Assembly (NCBI RefSeq): GCF_900188375.1
Contig: NZ_FZOO01000008.1
Span: forward strand, 62,001 to 126,000
Length of the DNA stretch: 64,000 nt
Reading direction: 5' to 3'
From: Geodermatophilus pulveris
Lineage (GTDB): Bacteria > Actinomycetota > Actinomycetes > Mycobacteriales > Geodermatophilaceae
Each line of letters begins with the position of its first letter. The stretch's first letter is position 1. The notes under the pieces are model-generated. The model saw only the letters and a list, made by a program, of their open reading frames with translations. It was not told the DNA's origin and made no database searches. Shown one piece after another: positions 7,299 through 16,800 of the stretch. A program made the translations under genes and the position numbers.

Positions 7299-7655
7299 AT
7301 GAGCGAGACGACGGACGGACAGGTCGGCAAGGTCCAGGTGGTCGGCGCGAGCACCGGCCGGATGGGGCAGCGCTACCTCGCCGCGGGGGACCGGGTGGCC
7401 ATGCGGCTGTGGGACGAGCAGCCGGAGAGCGAGGGCAAGCCCGAGGCGGCGCGAGAGTACGAGACGGTCGGTTACGTCGTCTCCGGCCGCGCCCGGCTGC
7501 GCGCGGAGGACCAGACGCTGGACCTCGGCCCGGGGGACTCCTGGGTGGTGCCGGCCGGCGTGCGGCACACCTACGAGATCGTCGAGGCGTTCACCGCGGT
7601 CGAGGCCACCTCGCCGCCGGCCGGCGAGGCCGGCCGGGACGCCCCGCCCGCCTGA
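7299..7655 (+). CDS. Cupin-domain protein
   Basis: 118 residues with a single beta-barrel. The second half carries the cupin motifs VSGRARLRAEDQTLDLGPGDSWVVPAGV then RHTYEI. Only some of the metal-binding histidine/glutamate positions are kept, so it may bind a ligand rather than catalyse. It ends 7 nt before the convergent kinase gene. Function not assignable. Confidence 0.8.
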   Translation: MSETTDGQVGKVQVVGASTGRMGQRYLAAGDRVAMRLWDEQPESEGKPEAAREYETVGYVVSGRARLRAEDQTLDLGPGDSWVVPAGVRHTYEIVEAFTAVEATSPPAGEAGRDAPPA

Positions 7656-7662
7656 CCCCGGG

Positions 7663-9171
7663 TCAGTCGTCCTCGCCGTCCCGGCCGCGCCCGCGGCCCC
7701 GGCCGCGGTCGTCATCGTCGTCGTCCCCGCCGGCCGCCTCGGTGGGCGACGCCGGTGCCGGGGAGGGCGCCGGCGGTGGAGGCGGGGGAGGCGGCGGGGC
7801 GACGGCGTGGGTGACGGTCACCGGCGTCCCGACCGCCAGCTCGCCGGCGGGGGCGACCCCGATCACCCGCCCAGCCGGCACGTCGGTCGTCCGGACGCCG
7901 CGCAGCACCACCTGCAGGTCCAGCCCGGTCAGCCAGGCCTGCGTCTCGGCCACCGGCTTCCCGACGTGGTCGGCGGGGTCCACCCGCACCAGGGTGGGCC
8001 GCGGCGCGGCCGGTGACGGCGGCGCGCTGGTCGTCGCGGGCGCGGCCGCGGGCGCGGCGGGCGCCGGGACGTCACGGGACCCGAGCACCAGCCCGGTGAC
8101 GACCAGCACGGTCGCCACCAGCCCGACCAGGACGGGCACCGCCAGCCGGCCCAGCCGGCCGCGGTCGTCGGCCACGGAGCCGTCGGTGTCCTCGCCGCCG
8201 GGGAGGCCGGGGACGACCGGGTCGGCGGCCGCCGCGACCGGCAGCGTGCGGGTGACCGGCTGCTGCGCGGGGACGGTGGGCAGCACGCGGGTCGCCGTCC
8301 GCCCGTCGTCGGTCTCGCCGGACGGCTCGGGCAGGTGGCCCGCGGCGGCGCCGGCGACGGCGGCGACCAGTGCGGCGCCGTCGGGGACGCGCGCCGCCGG
8401 GTCGGTGGCCAGCGTCCGCTCCACCAGCTCGCGCACCGGCGCGGGGACGTCGGCGGGCAGCGGCGCGGGCTGCTCGGTGAGCCGCTGCAGCGCGACCTCG
8501 ACCGCGACCGGCCCGTCGAAGGGGCGGCGCCCGGCCAGGCACTCGTAGGCGACCGTGCCCCACGCGTAGACGTCGGCGGCCGGGGTGGCCTTCTGCCCCT
8601 GCACCTGCTCGGGGGCGAGGTACTGGGCGGTGCCGACGACGTGGCCGGTGCGGGTGACGGTGGCGTTGGCCGCCGACCAGGCGATCCCGAAGTCGGTGAT
8701 CTTGACGACGCCGTCCGGGCGGACCAGCAGGTTGGCCGGCTTCACGTCCCGGTGCACGACCCCGCCGGCGTGCGCCGCGGCCAGCCCGGCGGCGACCTGG
8801 CCGAGCAGCTCCAGCGTGCGCCCCGGCACCAGCCGCCCCTCGCGGGCCAGCACCGCCGACAGCGGCTCGCCGTCGACCAGCTCCATCACCAGGTACACCA
8901 GCCGGTCGCCGCCGGGGGCGGCCGGCTCGACCTCGCCGTAGTCGTGCAGGACGGCGATGTTCGGGTGGCTCAGCCCGGCCGACAGGCGGGCCTCGGTGCG
9001 GAAGCGGGTGAGGAAGACCGGGTCGCCGGTGTACTCGCTCTTGAGCACCTTGACCGCGACCGCGCGGCCCAGCACCCGGTCCTGGGCGCGCCACACCTCG
9101 CCCATGCCCCCGGTCGCGATCGAGGAGGTGAGCTCGTAGCGGTCCTGGAGGACGTCCCCGGCTGACGGCAT
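7663..9171 (-). CDS. PknB-like serine/threonine protein kinase, one PASTA domain
   Basis: 502 residues. The kinase domain spans about 12-270: glycine loop IATGGMGEVW, catalytic K41, HRD at 140-142 and DFG at 160-162, followed by GTAQYLAPEQ. A single transmembrane helix lies at about 347-370. The outer part holds one PASTA-like repeat (about 395-455; VGKPVAETQAWLTGLDL), a proline run, then an acidic DDDDDD stretch and an RGRGRG tail. PASTA kinases sense muropeptides or lipid II. One PASTA copy instead of the usual three or four, and the charged tail, are unusual. The 223 nt upstream (9172-9394) hold no recognisable gene. Confidence 0.92.
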   Translation of the reverse strand: MPSAGDVLQDRYELTSSIATGGMGEVWRAQDRVLGRAVAVKVLKSEYTGDPVFLTRFRTEARLSAGLSHPNIAVLHDYGEVEPAAPGGDRLVYLVMELVDGEPLSAVLAREGRLVPGRTLELLGQVAAGLAAAHAGGVVHRDVKPANLLVRPDGVVKITDFGIAWSAANATVTRTGHVVGTAQYLAPEQVQGQKATPAADVYAWGTVAYECLAGRRPFDGPVAVEVALQRLTEQPAPLPADVPAPVRELVERTLATDPAARVPDGAALVAAVAGAAAGHLPEPSGETDDGRTATRVLPTVPAQQPVTRTLPVAAAADPVVPGLPGGEDTDGSVADDRGRLGRLAVPVLVGLVATVLVVTGLVLGSRDVPAPAAPAAAPATTSAPPSPAAPRPTLVRVDPADHVGKPVAETQAWLTGLDLQVVLRGVRTTDVPAGRVIGVAPAGELAVGTPVTVTHAVAPPPPPPPPPAPSPAPASPTEAAGGDDDDDDRGRGRGRGRDGEDD

Positions 9172-9394
9172 GCTCAGGCGGCGCCGGCCGGGCTGCCGCT
9201 GCCCACCGCGAGGTGGACGGTGCAGGCGGTGTCCACGCCGGGTCCTCCCTCCCTCCCGCGGCCATCCGAGCTGGGCGGCCGGCCGGCGCCGACAGTACGC
9301 GGGCAGCTCCGCATCGCGACCGCCCCGCGCCCGGGCGCCGCCGCGCCGTCACTGCTGTCCCAGCAGCCGCAGTCGCCGGCGCCCGGCCGCGGAG

Positions 9395-9442
9395 CTACTC
9401 AGCCGTCGAGCCACTCAGCCGTCGAGCCGCTCAGCCGTCGCG
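9395..9442. repeat. Three tandem 16-bp repeats covering the stop codon of the GAP1-like gene
   Basis: Units at 9395-9410, 9411-9426 and 9427-9442 (type CCACTCAGCCGTCGAG). On the minus strand each contains GACGGCTGA. Since 16 is not a multiple of 3, the three TGAs fall in three different frames, giving a stop in every frame. Confidence 0.85.
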
Positions 9443-11092
9443 GCGGAAGCGGCGGCGCAGGGAGTCCCCGCCGCGACCGCGCGCGAGGGACCCGGCCACC
9501 TCCGCGGGCCAGCCGTCGTCGACCAGCAGCAGCTCCAGGCGCCGGCCGAGCACCTGCTCCACCTCGGCGGCGGGCAGCTCGGAGCCGAACACGACCTCGC
9601 GCAGCGCCCAGCCCTGCCCGGCGCGGGGCCCGGTCGCCACCGCGAGGGCCAGCGCCTCCACCCCGGCCGCGTCCAGCCGGAGCGCCGCCCACCGCAGCGC
9701 CGCCGGCAGCGCGGACGCCGGGACGGCGCCGTCCAGCCGGGCCAGCCAGCCGGGGTCGGCGACCAGCAGGTGCCCCAGCAGCGCGCCGTGCGCCGCCGTC
9801 CACCCCGCGGCCGCCCGCCACTGGGTGACCAGCGCGTCGCCGACCACCGGCGAGCGGGTGGCCAGCAGCGCCAGCTCCCAGGTCTGGTCGGTCAGGCCGA
9901 GCAACGGCAGGTCCACGCCGAGGTCGAGGGCCCGCTCCACCAGCAGACCGGCCGCGCGGTCCAGGCGGGCCACCCGGCGGCCGCGGCGCACCTCGGCGGC
10001 CAGCGCCGCGCACAGGTCCCGCGGGCCGATCGCGGCCACCTCGACGGCCACCTCGGCCGGCCCGGCCGCGCCGTCGAACACCTCGTCCAGCAGCGCGGCC
10101 AGCACCCGGCCCCGGACGAGCCCGGCCACCGCCGGCCAGCGGTCGACCGCCGCCCGCAGGGCCGCCTCGACCGCGGCGCTGTCCGCGGCGGCGCCCAGCG
10201 CGGTACCCGCGTTGTCCCCGCGGACCAGCCAGCCCGGCGCCGCCGCGGACTCCAGCACGCTCGCCACCTGGTCGGGGGTGAGCCGGCCGGCGTCCAGCCC
10301 CGCCCAGGTGCCGGCGAACAGCCAGGTGTCCAGCCGGCGCAGGTCGGCCAGGTCGTCCGGCGCCAGCTCGGCCTTGGCGGCGGCCTCGAGCAGCGTGGCG
10401 GCCCGCTCGGCGTCCGGCGGCCCGGGCGGGGGGAGCCCCGATGCGCCGGTGAGCCGCACGACGACCGGCGCGGTGTCGCCGTCGTCCCGGCGGGGGCCCG
10501 CGTGCAGCGACACCCCGGCGGCCAGCGCGCGCGGCAGGACGGCGAACAGCACCTCGGCCACGTCCCGCCCGGCGGCCGTCCGCGCGGGCAGCGCGCACTC
10601 GCCCGAGCCGGCGGCGAGGGCGGCCAGCAGGGCGGCCAGCGCCGGGGTGAGGGCGTCGACGTCCTCGGGGCCCAGGGCCGGCGGCCGGCGGGCGGCCGGC
10701 GCCACCCGCAGCGGCGGCAGGTCGGCGGTGGGTGAGGAGTCCTCGGGCAGCGCGTCCAGGAACCGGCCGCCCCGGCGCAGCGCCAGCAGGTCGCGGGGGC
10801 CCAGCCGGCCGCTGCCGTCCCACACCAGGTGCACCAGGTAGTTGCCCGGCCGGCCGAAGCCGTCGGCGGCGGCGGCGACCGTGCGGTACAGGACCCGGCC
10901 GCCCGCGCGGGAGAGCACCCCGTAGGCCTCGCCGTCCGCGGGCGCGGAGCCGACCAGCGCGCCCAGCGCGGTGCGGGTGCGGCCCACCTCGGCCGGCCAG
11001 TCGGCCGAGTGCGCGTACACGCCGAACCCGGGGCCCTCCAGCGTGCGGCTGGCCGAGGTGTAGAGCGCCTGCGGGCAGGCCCGCGAGCTCAC
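9431..11092 (-). CDS. GTPase-associated protein 1 (GAP1)-like partner
   Basis: 553 residues, no signal peptide or membrane segment. The N-terminal block (QALYTSASRTLEGPGFGVYA, then VYRTVAA and PGNYLVHLVWD) resembles the GAP1 N-terminal domains that accompany bacterial GTPases, followed by an alanine/leucine-rich helical middle and C-terminal region. No catalytic motif is evident. The GTG at 11092 overlaps the stop of the upstream GTPase gene (GTGA), implying coupled translation and a 1:1 partner; a GTG at 11101 is possible. Family assignment rests on N-terminal resemblance and on the neighbouring GTPase. Confidence 0.7.
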   Translation of the reverse strand: MSSRACPQALYTSASRTLEGPGFGVYAHSADWPAEVGRTRTALGALVGSAPADGEAYGVLSRAGGRVLYRTVAAAADGFGRPGNYLVHLVWDGSGRLGPRDLLALRRGGRFLDALPEDSSPTADLPPLRVAPAARRPPALGPEDVDALTPALAALLAALAAGSGECALPARTAAGRDVAEVLFAVLPRALAAGVSLHAGPRRDDGDTAPVVVRLTGASGLPPPGPPDAERAATLLEAAAKAELAPDDLADLRRLDTWLFAGTWAGLDAGRLTPDQVASVLESAAAPGWLVRGDNAGTALGAAADSAAVEAALRAAVDRWPAVAGLVRGRVLAALLDEVFDGAAGPAEVAVEVAAIGPRDLCAALAAEVRRGRRVARLDRAAGLLVERALDLGVDLPLLGLTDQTWELALLATRSPVVGDALVTQWRAAAGWTAAHGALLGHLLVADPGWLARLDGAVPASALPAALRWAALRLDAAGVEALALAVATGPRAGQGWALREVVFGSELPAAEVEQVLGRRLELLLVDDGWPAEVAGSLARGRGGDSLRRRFRRDG

Positions 11093-12249
11093 CAGGACCA
11101 CCCGCGGCGCGGGCCGGTGTCCTGCTCCTCCGGGTCCAGCCCGTCGGCGGGCAGCAGGCCGGCGCGGGCCAGCAGCACCAGCAGCGGGTCGAGCACGCCC
11201 ACCGGGGCGATCCGCGGGTAGCCGCCGTCCCGGGCGTCGGCACCGGTCGCCGACACCGCGTGCACGGTCGGCTGCGGCAGCCGGTGCAGCACCGCCGTCA
11301 GCAGGTTGGAGCCGCCGCTGGCCTCCAGGAAGTCGACCAGCTGCGAGCTGGTGGCGCGCACGTCGGCGAACCAGGAGGCCAGCGGCACCGCCCGCAGGTC
11401 GGGGTCGCGCAGCGTCCCGGCCGGGAAGTCCGGCACGCCGCGCAGCTTGTCGGCCTTGCTGAGGACGACGGCGGTCGCGACGTCGTCCAGGTGCGCGTCG
11501 GGCGGCAGGCCGCGGGCGGCGCGCAGCACGGTGGCCAGGTTCACCACCATCTGGGTGTGCCGGGCCAGGCCGATGGCGTCCTCGCCGGGGTCGGCGACCG
11601 GGCGCAGCCGCGGGAAGACGCCGGGGGAGAGCACGACCAGCAGGGACGACGCGGCGTACAGGAAGCGGCCGTACTGGCCCATGTCCTCGCTGCGGTACAG
11701 CTGCTCGCCGGAGGCGTCGAAGAACACCAGGTTCACCGCGGGCCCGCCGCCGGTGCCGCGCAGCACGAGCATGAAGGGGTCCGGCGAGCTGCCGCCGCCG
11801 AGCAGCGGCAGGGTCAGCGGCAGCTGCTGGCGCTGCACCAGCAGCCGGTAGCGGTGGTCGTCGAAGCGGGCCGCGCTCTCCTCGTCCATCTCCACCGAGA
11901 CGCCGAGCGGGGCCAGCGCGCCCTCGTGCAGCAGGTCGATGAGCACGGTCAGGTAGGTGCTCTTCGAGGCGCCGGTCAGCCCCACCAGGCCGACCACGAG
12001 CGTCGGCCGCTCCAGGTACTCCGGGGGCAGCCGGTGGCCGCGCGGGCAGGTCGGCACCACGCTGGCCGCGGCCGCGCCGGCGGCGTCGCGGGCGGAGGGG
12101 GCCGGCGGCGGGTCGGTGCGCAGCGGGTCGACCAGCCGCTGCCAGCGGCCGCGCCGCTCCACCGGCGGGCGCGCGGGCGCGCCGGTGACGTCGCGCCACA
12201 CCGGCGCGGTGAGCGGCTCCAGGCAGCGGGGGCAGACGCGGCGGCGCAT
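11089..12249 (-). CDS. Zinc-ribbon P-loop GTPase (GAP1-associated type)
   Basis: 386 residues. An N-terminal zinc ribbon is suggested by C6-x2-C9 and C68-x3-H72. The GTPase core has G1 GLTGASKST at 90-98 (K96; Ser95 where Walker A usually has Gly), G3 FFDASG (D178, G181) and G4 LSKADKL (K265, D267). It probably binds GTP and acts as a switch with the downstream GAP1-like protein. The start ATG at 12249 lies 2 nt after the stop of the small membrane protein gene, so all three genes look translationally linked. Resembles the double-GTPase/GAP1 class known from genome surveys; no function is established here. Confidence 0.8.
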   Translation of the reverse strand: MRRRVCPRCLEPLTAPVWRDVTGAPARPPVERRGRWQRLVDPLRTDPPPAPSARDAAGAAAASVVPTCPRGHRLPPEYLERPTLVVGLVGLTGASKSTYLTVLIDLLHEGALAPLGVSVEMDEESAARFDDHRYRLLVQRQQLPLTLPLLGGGSSPDPFMLVLRGTGGGPAVNLVFFDASGEQLYRSEDMGQYGRFLYAASSLLVVLSPGVFPRLRPVADPGEDAIGLARHTQMVVNLATVLRAARGLPPDAHLDDVATAVVLSKADKLRGVPDFPAGTLRDPDLRAVPLASWFADVRATSSQLVDFLEASGGSNLLTAVLHRLPQPTVHAVSATGADARDGGYPRIAPVGVLDPLLVLLARAGLLPADGLDPEEQDTGPRRGWSW

Positions 12250-12251
12250 CG

Positions 12252-12389
12252 TCAGCGCACGAACAGGACGAAGAAGACGACGGTGCTCGCGCACAGCAGC
12301 GCCAGCAGCAGCGCGCGGCGCTCGCGGAACCGCTGGCGGCGGGCGTCCCGCTGCTGCTGGGCCAGCGCGCGCTCGTACAGGCCGGACAC
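12252..12389 (-). CDS. Small tail-anchored membrane protein, 45 aa
   Basis: GTG start with a GAGGAG site 5 nt upstream. Residues 1-25 are charged and helical (ERALAQQQRDARRQRFRERR); residues 26-44 (ALLLALLCASTVVFFVLF) form one membrane helix at the extreme C-terminus. It lies between the tail-anchored kinase and the GTPase gene, with a 2-nt gap to the latter. It may dock the GTPase at the membrane (inference). No family recognised. Confidence 0.75.
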   Translation of the reverse strand: MSGLYERALAQQQRDARRQRFRERRALLLALLCASTVVFFVLFVR

Positions 12390-12424
12390 GGGGCTCCTCC
12401 TCGGGGGCGTCAGAAGGCGGCGGA

Positions 12425-13522
12425 TCAGAGGACGGCGTGGAAGGCGACGGCGAGCACCAGCCCGGCGACCAGGCCGAGCAGCACCATGAGCGCGGCCGCG
12501 ACGGCGAAGCCGGCCCAGGTGTCGGCGACGGCGCGCTCCACCCGCGCCAGCCCCTGCCGGGCCGTGTCGGTCACCGCGCCCAGCGAGGGCAGGTCCCGGG
12601 TCGCCGTCCGCGGGTCGCCGTTCGGCAGGGCCGTGTCCAGCCAGCGGGTGCGCTGCTCGACCTGGCGGGCCAGCCGGTCCACCGTCGGGCGGCGCTCGGG
12701 GATGAAGCGCAGCGCCTGCTGCACGCTGTCCAGCAGGTCCGCGGGCACCCGGCCGAGGTCCAGCCGGCCGGCCCGCAGCGCCAGGTAGTAGTCGGAGTCC
12801 GGCAGGGAGTCGTCGGGGTCCACCGGGTGCACCCCGCCGGCCGCGAAGGCGACCACCAGGCCCCAGCTGTAGACGTCGCTGGCCTCGGTGAGCACCGCGC
12901 CGGCCAGCTGCTCGGGGCTGGCGAACAGCTTGGTGCCCAGCGCGGCCATGCCGGTCGTGACCGTTCCCGGCTCCGGGCCGACGTAGCGGCTGATGCCGAA
13001 GTCGACCAGCCACACCCGGTCGCCGGAGATGATGATGTTGCCCGGCTTGACGTCGCGGTGGACGACGCCGGCGGCGTGCACGTCGCGCAGCGCGGCCAGC
13101 AGGCCGAGGGCGATCCGGCGCAGCTCGCCGGCGGTGAGCCCGCCCGCGCGGGAGGCCATGAACTCGTCCAGCGGCGTCCCGGGCACGTACTGCTGCACGT
13201 AGTAGGGCGCGTCGGCGGTGAGGTCGCGGTCGACGATGCTGGCCACCCGGGGGCTGGTCACCCGGGCGGCGTTCTCGACCTCCCGCGCCAGCCGCCTTCG
13301 GGCCAGGTCCGGGGCGGCCTCGGGCAGCCGCTTGATGACCACCAGCGCGCCGTCCTCGCCGGCCGAGCCGACGAAGACGTCGGCGCCCTGACCGCCGCGC
13401 GGCAGCCGGCAGATCAGGTCGTAGGGGCCGATGCGGTCCGGGTCGCCGGGCTCCAGCAGCCGGATCTCCCGGGTCCCGGCCAGGTCGGCGACCGCCCCGG
13501 CGGGCTCCAGCGCCTCGTCCAC
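12425..13522 (-). CDS. Tail-anchored serine/threonine protein kinase
   Basis: 365 residues. The kinase domain lies at about 30-280: loop LPRGGQGADVFVG, K64 (VVIKRLPE), HRD at 155-157, K159, N162 and DFG at 174-176, all intact, with ALGTKLFASPEQL after the activation loop. There is no PASTA or other sensor domain; instead a single membrane helix forms the last 30 residues. The catalytic domain therefore hangs in the cytoplasm, where it could phosphorylate the GTPase or GAP1-like partner encoded by the next genes. The GTG at 13522 has GGGGAGG upstream. First gene of the four-gene island. Confidence 0.88.
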   Translation of the reverse strand: MDEALEPAGAVADLAGTREIRLLEPGDPDRIGPYDLICRLPRGGQGADVFVGSAGEDGALVVIKRLPEAAPDLARRRLAREVENAARVTSPRVASIVDRDLTADAPYYVQQYVPGTPLDEFMASRAGGLTAGELRRIALGLLAALRDVHAAGVVHRDVKPGNIIISGDRVWLVDFGISRYVGPEPGTVTTGMAALGTKLFASPEQLAGAVLTEASDVYSWGLVVAFAAGGVHPVDPDDSLPDSDYYLALRAGRLDLGRVPADLLDSVQQALRFIPERRPTVDRLARQVEQRTRWLDTALPNGDPRTATRDLPSLGAVTDTARQGLARVERAVADTWAGFAVAAALMVLLGLVAGLVLAVAFHAVL

Positions 13523-13745
13523 GCGGTCGGCCTCCCCTCGACGTCGGCGACGCACCGACGCTAGGCCCCCTCCCTGGGAGCCGGGTGGGAGTCGGCCCCG
13601 CCCGGCCTGCCAGGGTGCCCGCCCGCGGAGGCCGACCGCATCGGGGAGGTCCCCCATCCCGCCCCTGAGCCCGGCCGGCCGGGCGCGCCGCGACGCGGCG
13701 GTGACGAACACGCCCGCCAGGTCCTGGTGTCCCGCCCGACCCCAT

Positions 13746-13793
13746 CCCACGGTGCCCGACCTCGCGCTGCAGCACGAGGTCGGGCACCGTGGG
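13746..13793. terminator. Large hairpin with alternative arms
   Basis: 19-bp perfect arms 13746-13764 and 13775-13793 around a 10-nt loop. A second partner for the left flank (GCCGTGGGACGGGGTC, about 13805-13820) could form a competing stem. Located just after the giant helicase gene (stop at 13819, minus), so a terminator. The rest of 13523-13745 shows no gene. Confidence 0.7.
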
Positions 13794-13818
13794 GCGAGGT
13801 CCGTGCCGTGGGACGGGG

Positions 13819-16800
13819 TCAGGCCGCGGTCAGCGCCCCGGACTCCTGGCGCACCAGCCGGCCGGACCCCAGCACCCGGGCCAGGGCGGCCTGCAGCAGC
13901 GGGGTGAGCGACGGCGTCCGGCGGCGGTAGCCGAAGACCTCGGCGGTGCGCAGGAACAACTCGTCCTCGGCCAGCCCGCCGGTGCCCCGGCACAGCGCCA
14001 CCATGGCGTTGCCGACCTCCTCCGGCGCGACCTGGTCCAGCGGCCGGTCGGCGCTGGCGGCCTGGCGCCGGTACCCGGTCCAGGTGGCACGGTCCAGCGT
14101 CTCCGGCCACACGAAGTCGCCGTCGACGACGCCGTCGGGCAGCAGCCGCAGCAGCGCGTCGCGGCGGGCCTCGCTGACCCGGGTGAGGCCGAAGGCGGCG
14201 GCGGTCAGCCGCACCAGCCGGGCGCGGTGCACCGGCCCCTCCGCCTGCACGCCGGCGGTGAGCACCCGCCGCACGGTGCGGGCGGCGCGGGGGTCGTCGA
14301 GGGAGTCCAGCGCCTTGCGCTCCAGGCCGCCGCGGGGGGTCCAGGGGACGAACGGCGTCTCGCCGTCGGCCGGCGGGTCGCCGTCCGCGGGGTCGGTGCC
14401 GGCCTCCGGCACGGTGTCCACCACCGCCGGGGGCGCGGCGCGCAGCGGCGCCACCGCCCGGAGCTCCACCGCCGGCGGGCCGGCCGGCGCGGGCACCGCC
14501 GGTGCGGGGGCGGCCGGCCGGGCGGCCGGGCGCGGCGCGGCGGTCACCGGTGCGGCCGCGACGGCGGCGCCCAGCCGGTCGAGCACCGCCTCGCGGTCGC
14601 GCAGCCAGGCCGGCAGCCACACGCGCTCGACGACCGGCCAGCCGAGCATCCCGGAGAGCACCTCGACCGGCAGGCCGTCCCGGTCGCCCACGGTGCGCCG
14701 GCGCGCCCACGACGGGCCGTCGAGCAGCACGGCCATCACCGGCTCGTCCGGGGACGCGGCGCGGGCCACCGACAGGTCGACGCGGAAGCCGGACAGCCCG
14801 ACGTCGGTGCGCACGGCCAGGCCGCGGTCGCGCAGCGCCGCGGCGATCTCCTCGCGGTGCCGGTCGGGGACGGCGACCGGGCGGGCGTCCCGCGGCAGCG
14901 CGTCGGTGCCCAGCGCCGCCAGGTCCAGGTAGGCGCGCAGGTGCTTCACGCCGACCGAGGAGGTCTGCTCGGCGCGCAGTTGGGCGGGGTCGAAGGAGGA
15001 GAAGACGACGACCTGCCGGCGGGCGCGGGTGATCGCCACGTTGAGCCGCCGCTCCCCGCCGACCCGGTTGAGCGGGCCGAAGGCCAGCGGCAGGACGCCG
15101 CGGTCGTCGACGCTGAACCCGGTGGAGAACAGCACCACGTCGCGCTCGTCGCCCTGCACGTTGTCCAGGTTCTTGACCAGCAGGCCCTCGCCGTCGGTGC
15201 GGTCCAGCGCCGCGACCAGCCGGTCGTCGCCGGCGTCGCGCAGCAGGCCCTCGATGTAGGCCCGTTGCGGGGCGTTGAAGGTGACCACGCCGATCGAGGG
15301 CGGCTCGGCGTCGGCCGGCACGGAGTCGAACCGGCGGCGCACCTCGGCGACGACCGCCTTGGCCTCCATCGGGTTGGTGCGCAGCAGCCGCCCGGCGCCG
15401 GAGCGGTGGAAGGTGCCGTCGACCCGCACCAGCGAGATGCCGCGGCCGTCGACGTCGGCGGAGGGCCGGCCGTGGGTGGGCGCGGGGAAGGAGGACAGCC
15501 GGTTGCCGTAGTAGGTGGCGTTGCTGAACGCGATGAGCGACTCGTCCCGGCTGCGGTAGTGCCAGGACAGCCACTGCCGCGGCACCCCGGCGGCCACGCA
15601 CTCGGAGAGGATCGACTCCTCGTCCTCCGTCGCGGTGCCCGGCAGCTCGGCGGCGTCGTCCTCGGCGGTGCCGTAGGCCGGCTCGGTGAAGGACGTCGGC
15701 GGCATCTGCCGGCTGTCGCCGACGACGACGGCCGCGCGCGCCCGGCCCAGCGCGCCGATCGCGTCGGCCACCCGGATCTGCGAGGCCTCGTCGAACACGA
15801 CCAGGTCGAACAGGCCGGCCTCGGCGGGGAAGAACCGGGCCACCGAGTCCGGGCTGACCAGCACGCAGGGCATCAGCGCGGTGACCAGCCGGCCGTGCCG
15901 GGCCAGCAGCGTGCGCACGCCCATCCCGCGGCGGGTGCCGGTCAGCTCCTGCAGCAGGGCGGCGACCTCGCCGTCCGTGCCGGCCGGCCGCCGGGCCAGC
16001 ACGCCGGCCGGCAGTGACGTGTGCAGCTGCTCACGCACCACGTGCGAGGCGGCGGTGAACCGGGCGATGGCCCGCTCGTGCGCGTCGGCGTCGAAGTCGT
16101 CGAGGCCCGAGGCCTCCCGCCGCTCGGCGACGGAGGCCCGCGCCAGGCCCCGGTCGAAGGCCCGCACGGCGTCCTCGGCGGGCAGCTCGCCGGTGACCAA
16201 CAGCGCCCGCGCCTCGTGCAGGCCGGCCTCGCGCAGCGGCTCGAGGGTGTCGACCAGGTCCGCCCAGCGGCGCAGCGACATCAGCCCGGTGTGCTCGACA
16301 CCCCGCTCGGGCCGGGTCATCTGCCAGCGCAGCACCAGCCCGTCGTCGCCGGCCCACTCCGCCAGCCGCCGCGGGCTGCTGCGGCAGACCCGCAGCAGCG
16401 CGGTGACCGTGTCGCGCACCCGGGTGACCGCGGCCCCGGCGGCCGCGTCGGGGCCCTCGCCCTGCACCACCCAGCGGCGCAGCGCGACAGCGAAGTCGCT
16501 GGCGCTGTCGGTGGCCGCCCCGGCCCGCTCCAGCCACTCCACCTGGCCGACCAGCCGCTCGGGCTCGGCCAGCGGGTTCCAGCCCGGCGGCACGGCCAGG
16601 CCCGGGACGACCGCGGCGCGCGCGGCGATGCCCTGCGCGACGGTCTGCAGCCGCCACAGCTGCGCGACGAGGTCGGGGACGTCGCCGAGGCGGACCTTCA
16701 CGCCCGGGCGCAGCACCGGCGCCAGCCGGTCGCGGACGGCGGCCAGCCCGGTGCGGCGGGTCATGAACCGGCCGGCCTGCGCGGTCTGGGCGGCGACGTA

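Noticed and set aside
13523..15601. Upstream extension of the tail-anchored kinase to 1058 residues.
   Set aside because: The extension is Arg/Pro/Ala-rich shadow of the helicase gene. A good ribosome site precedes the GTG at 13522.
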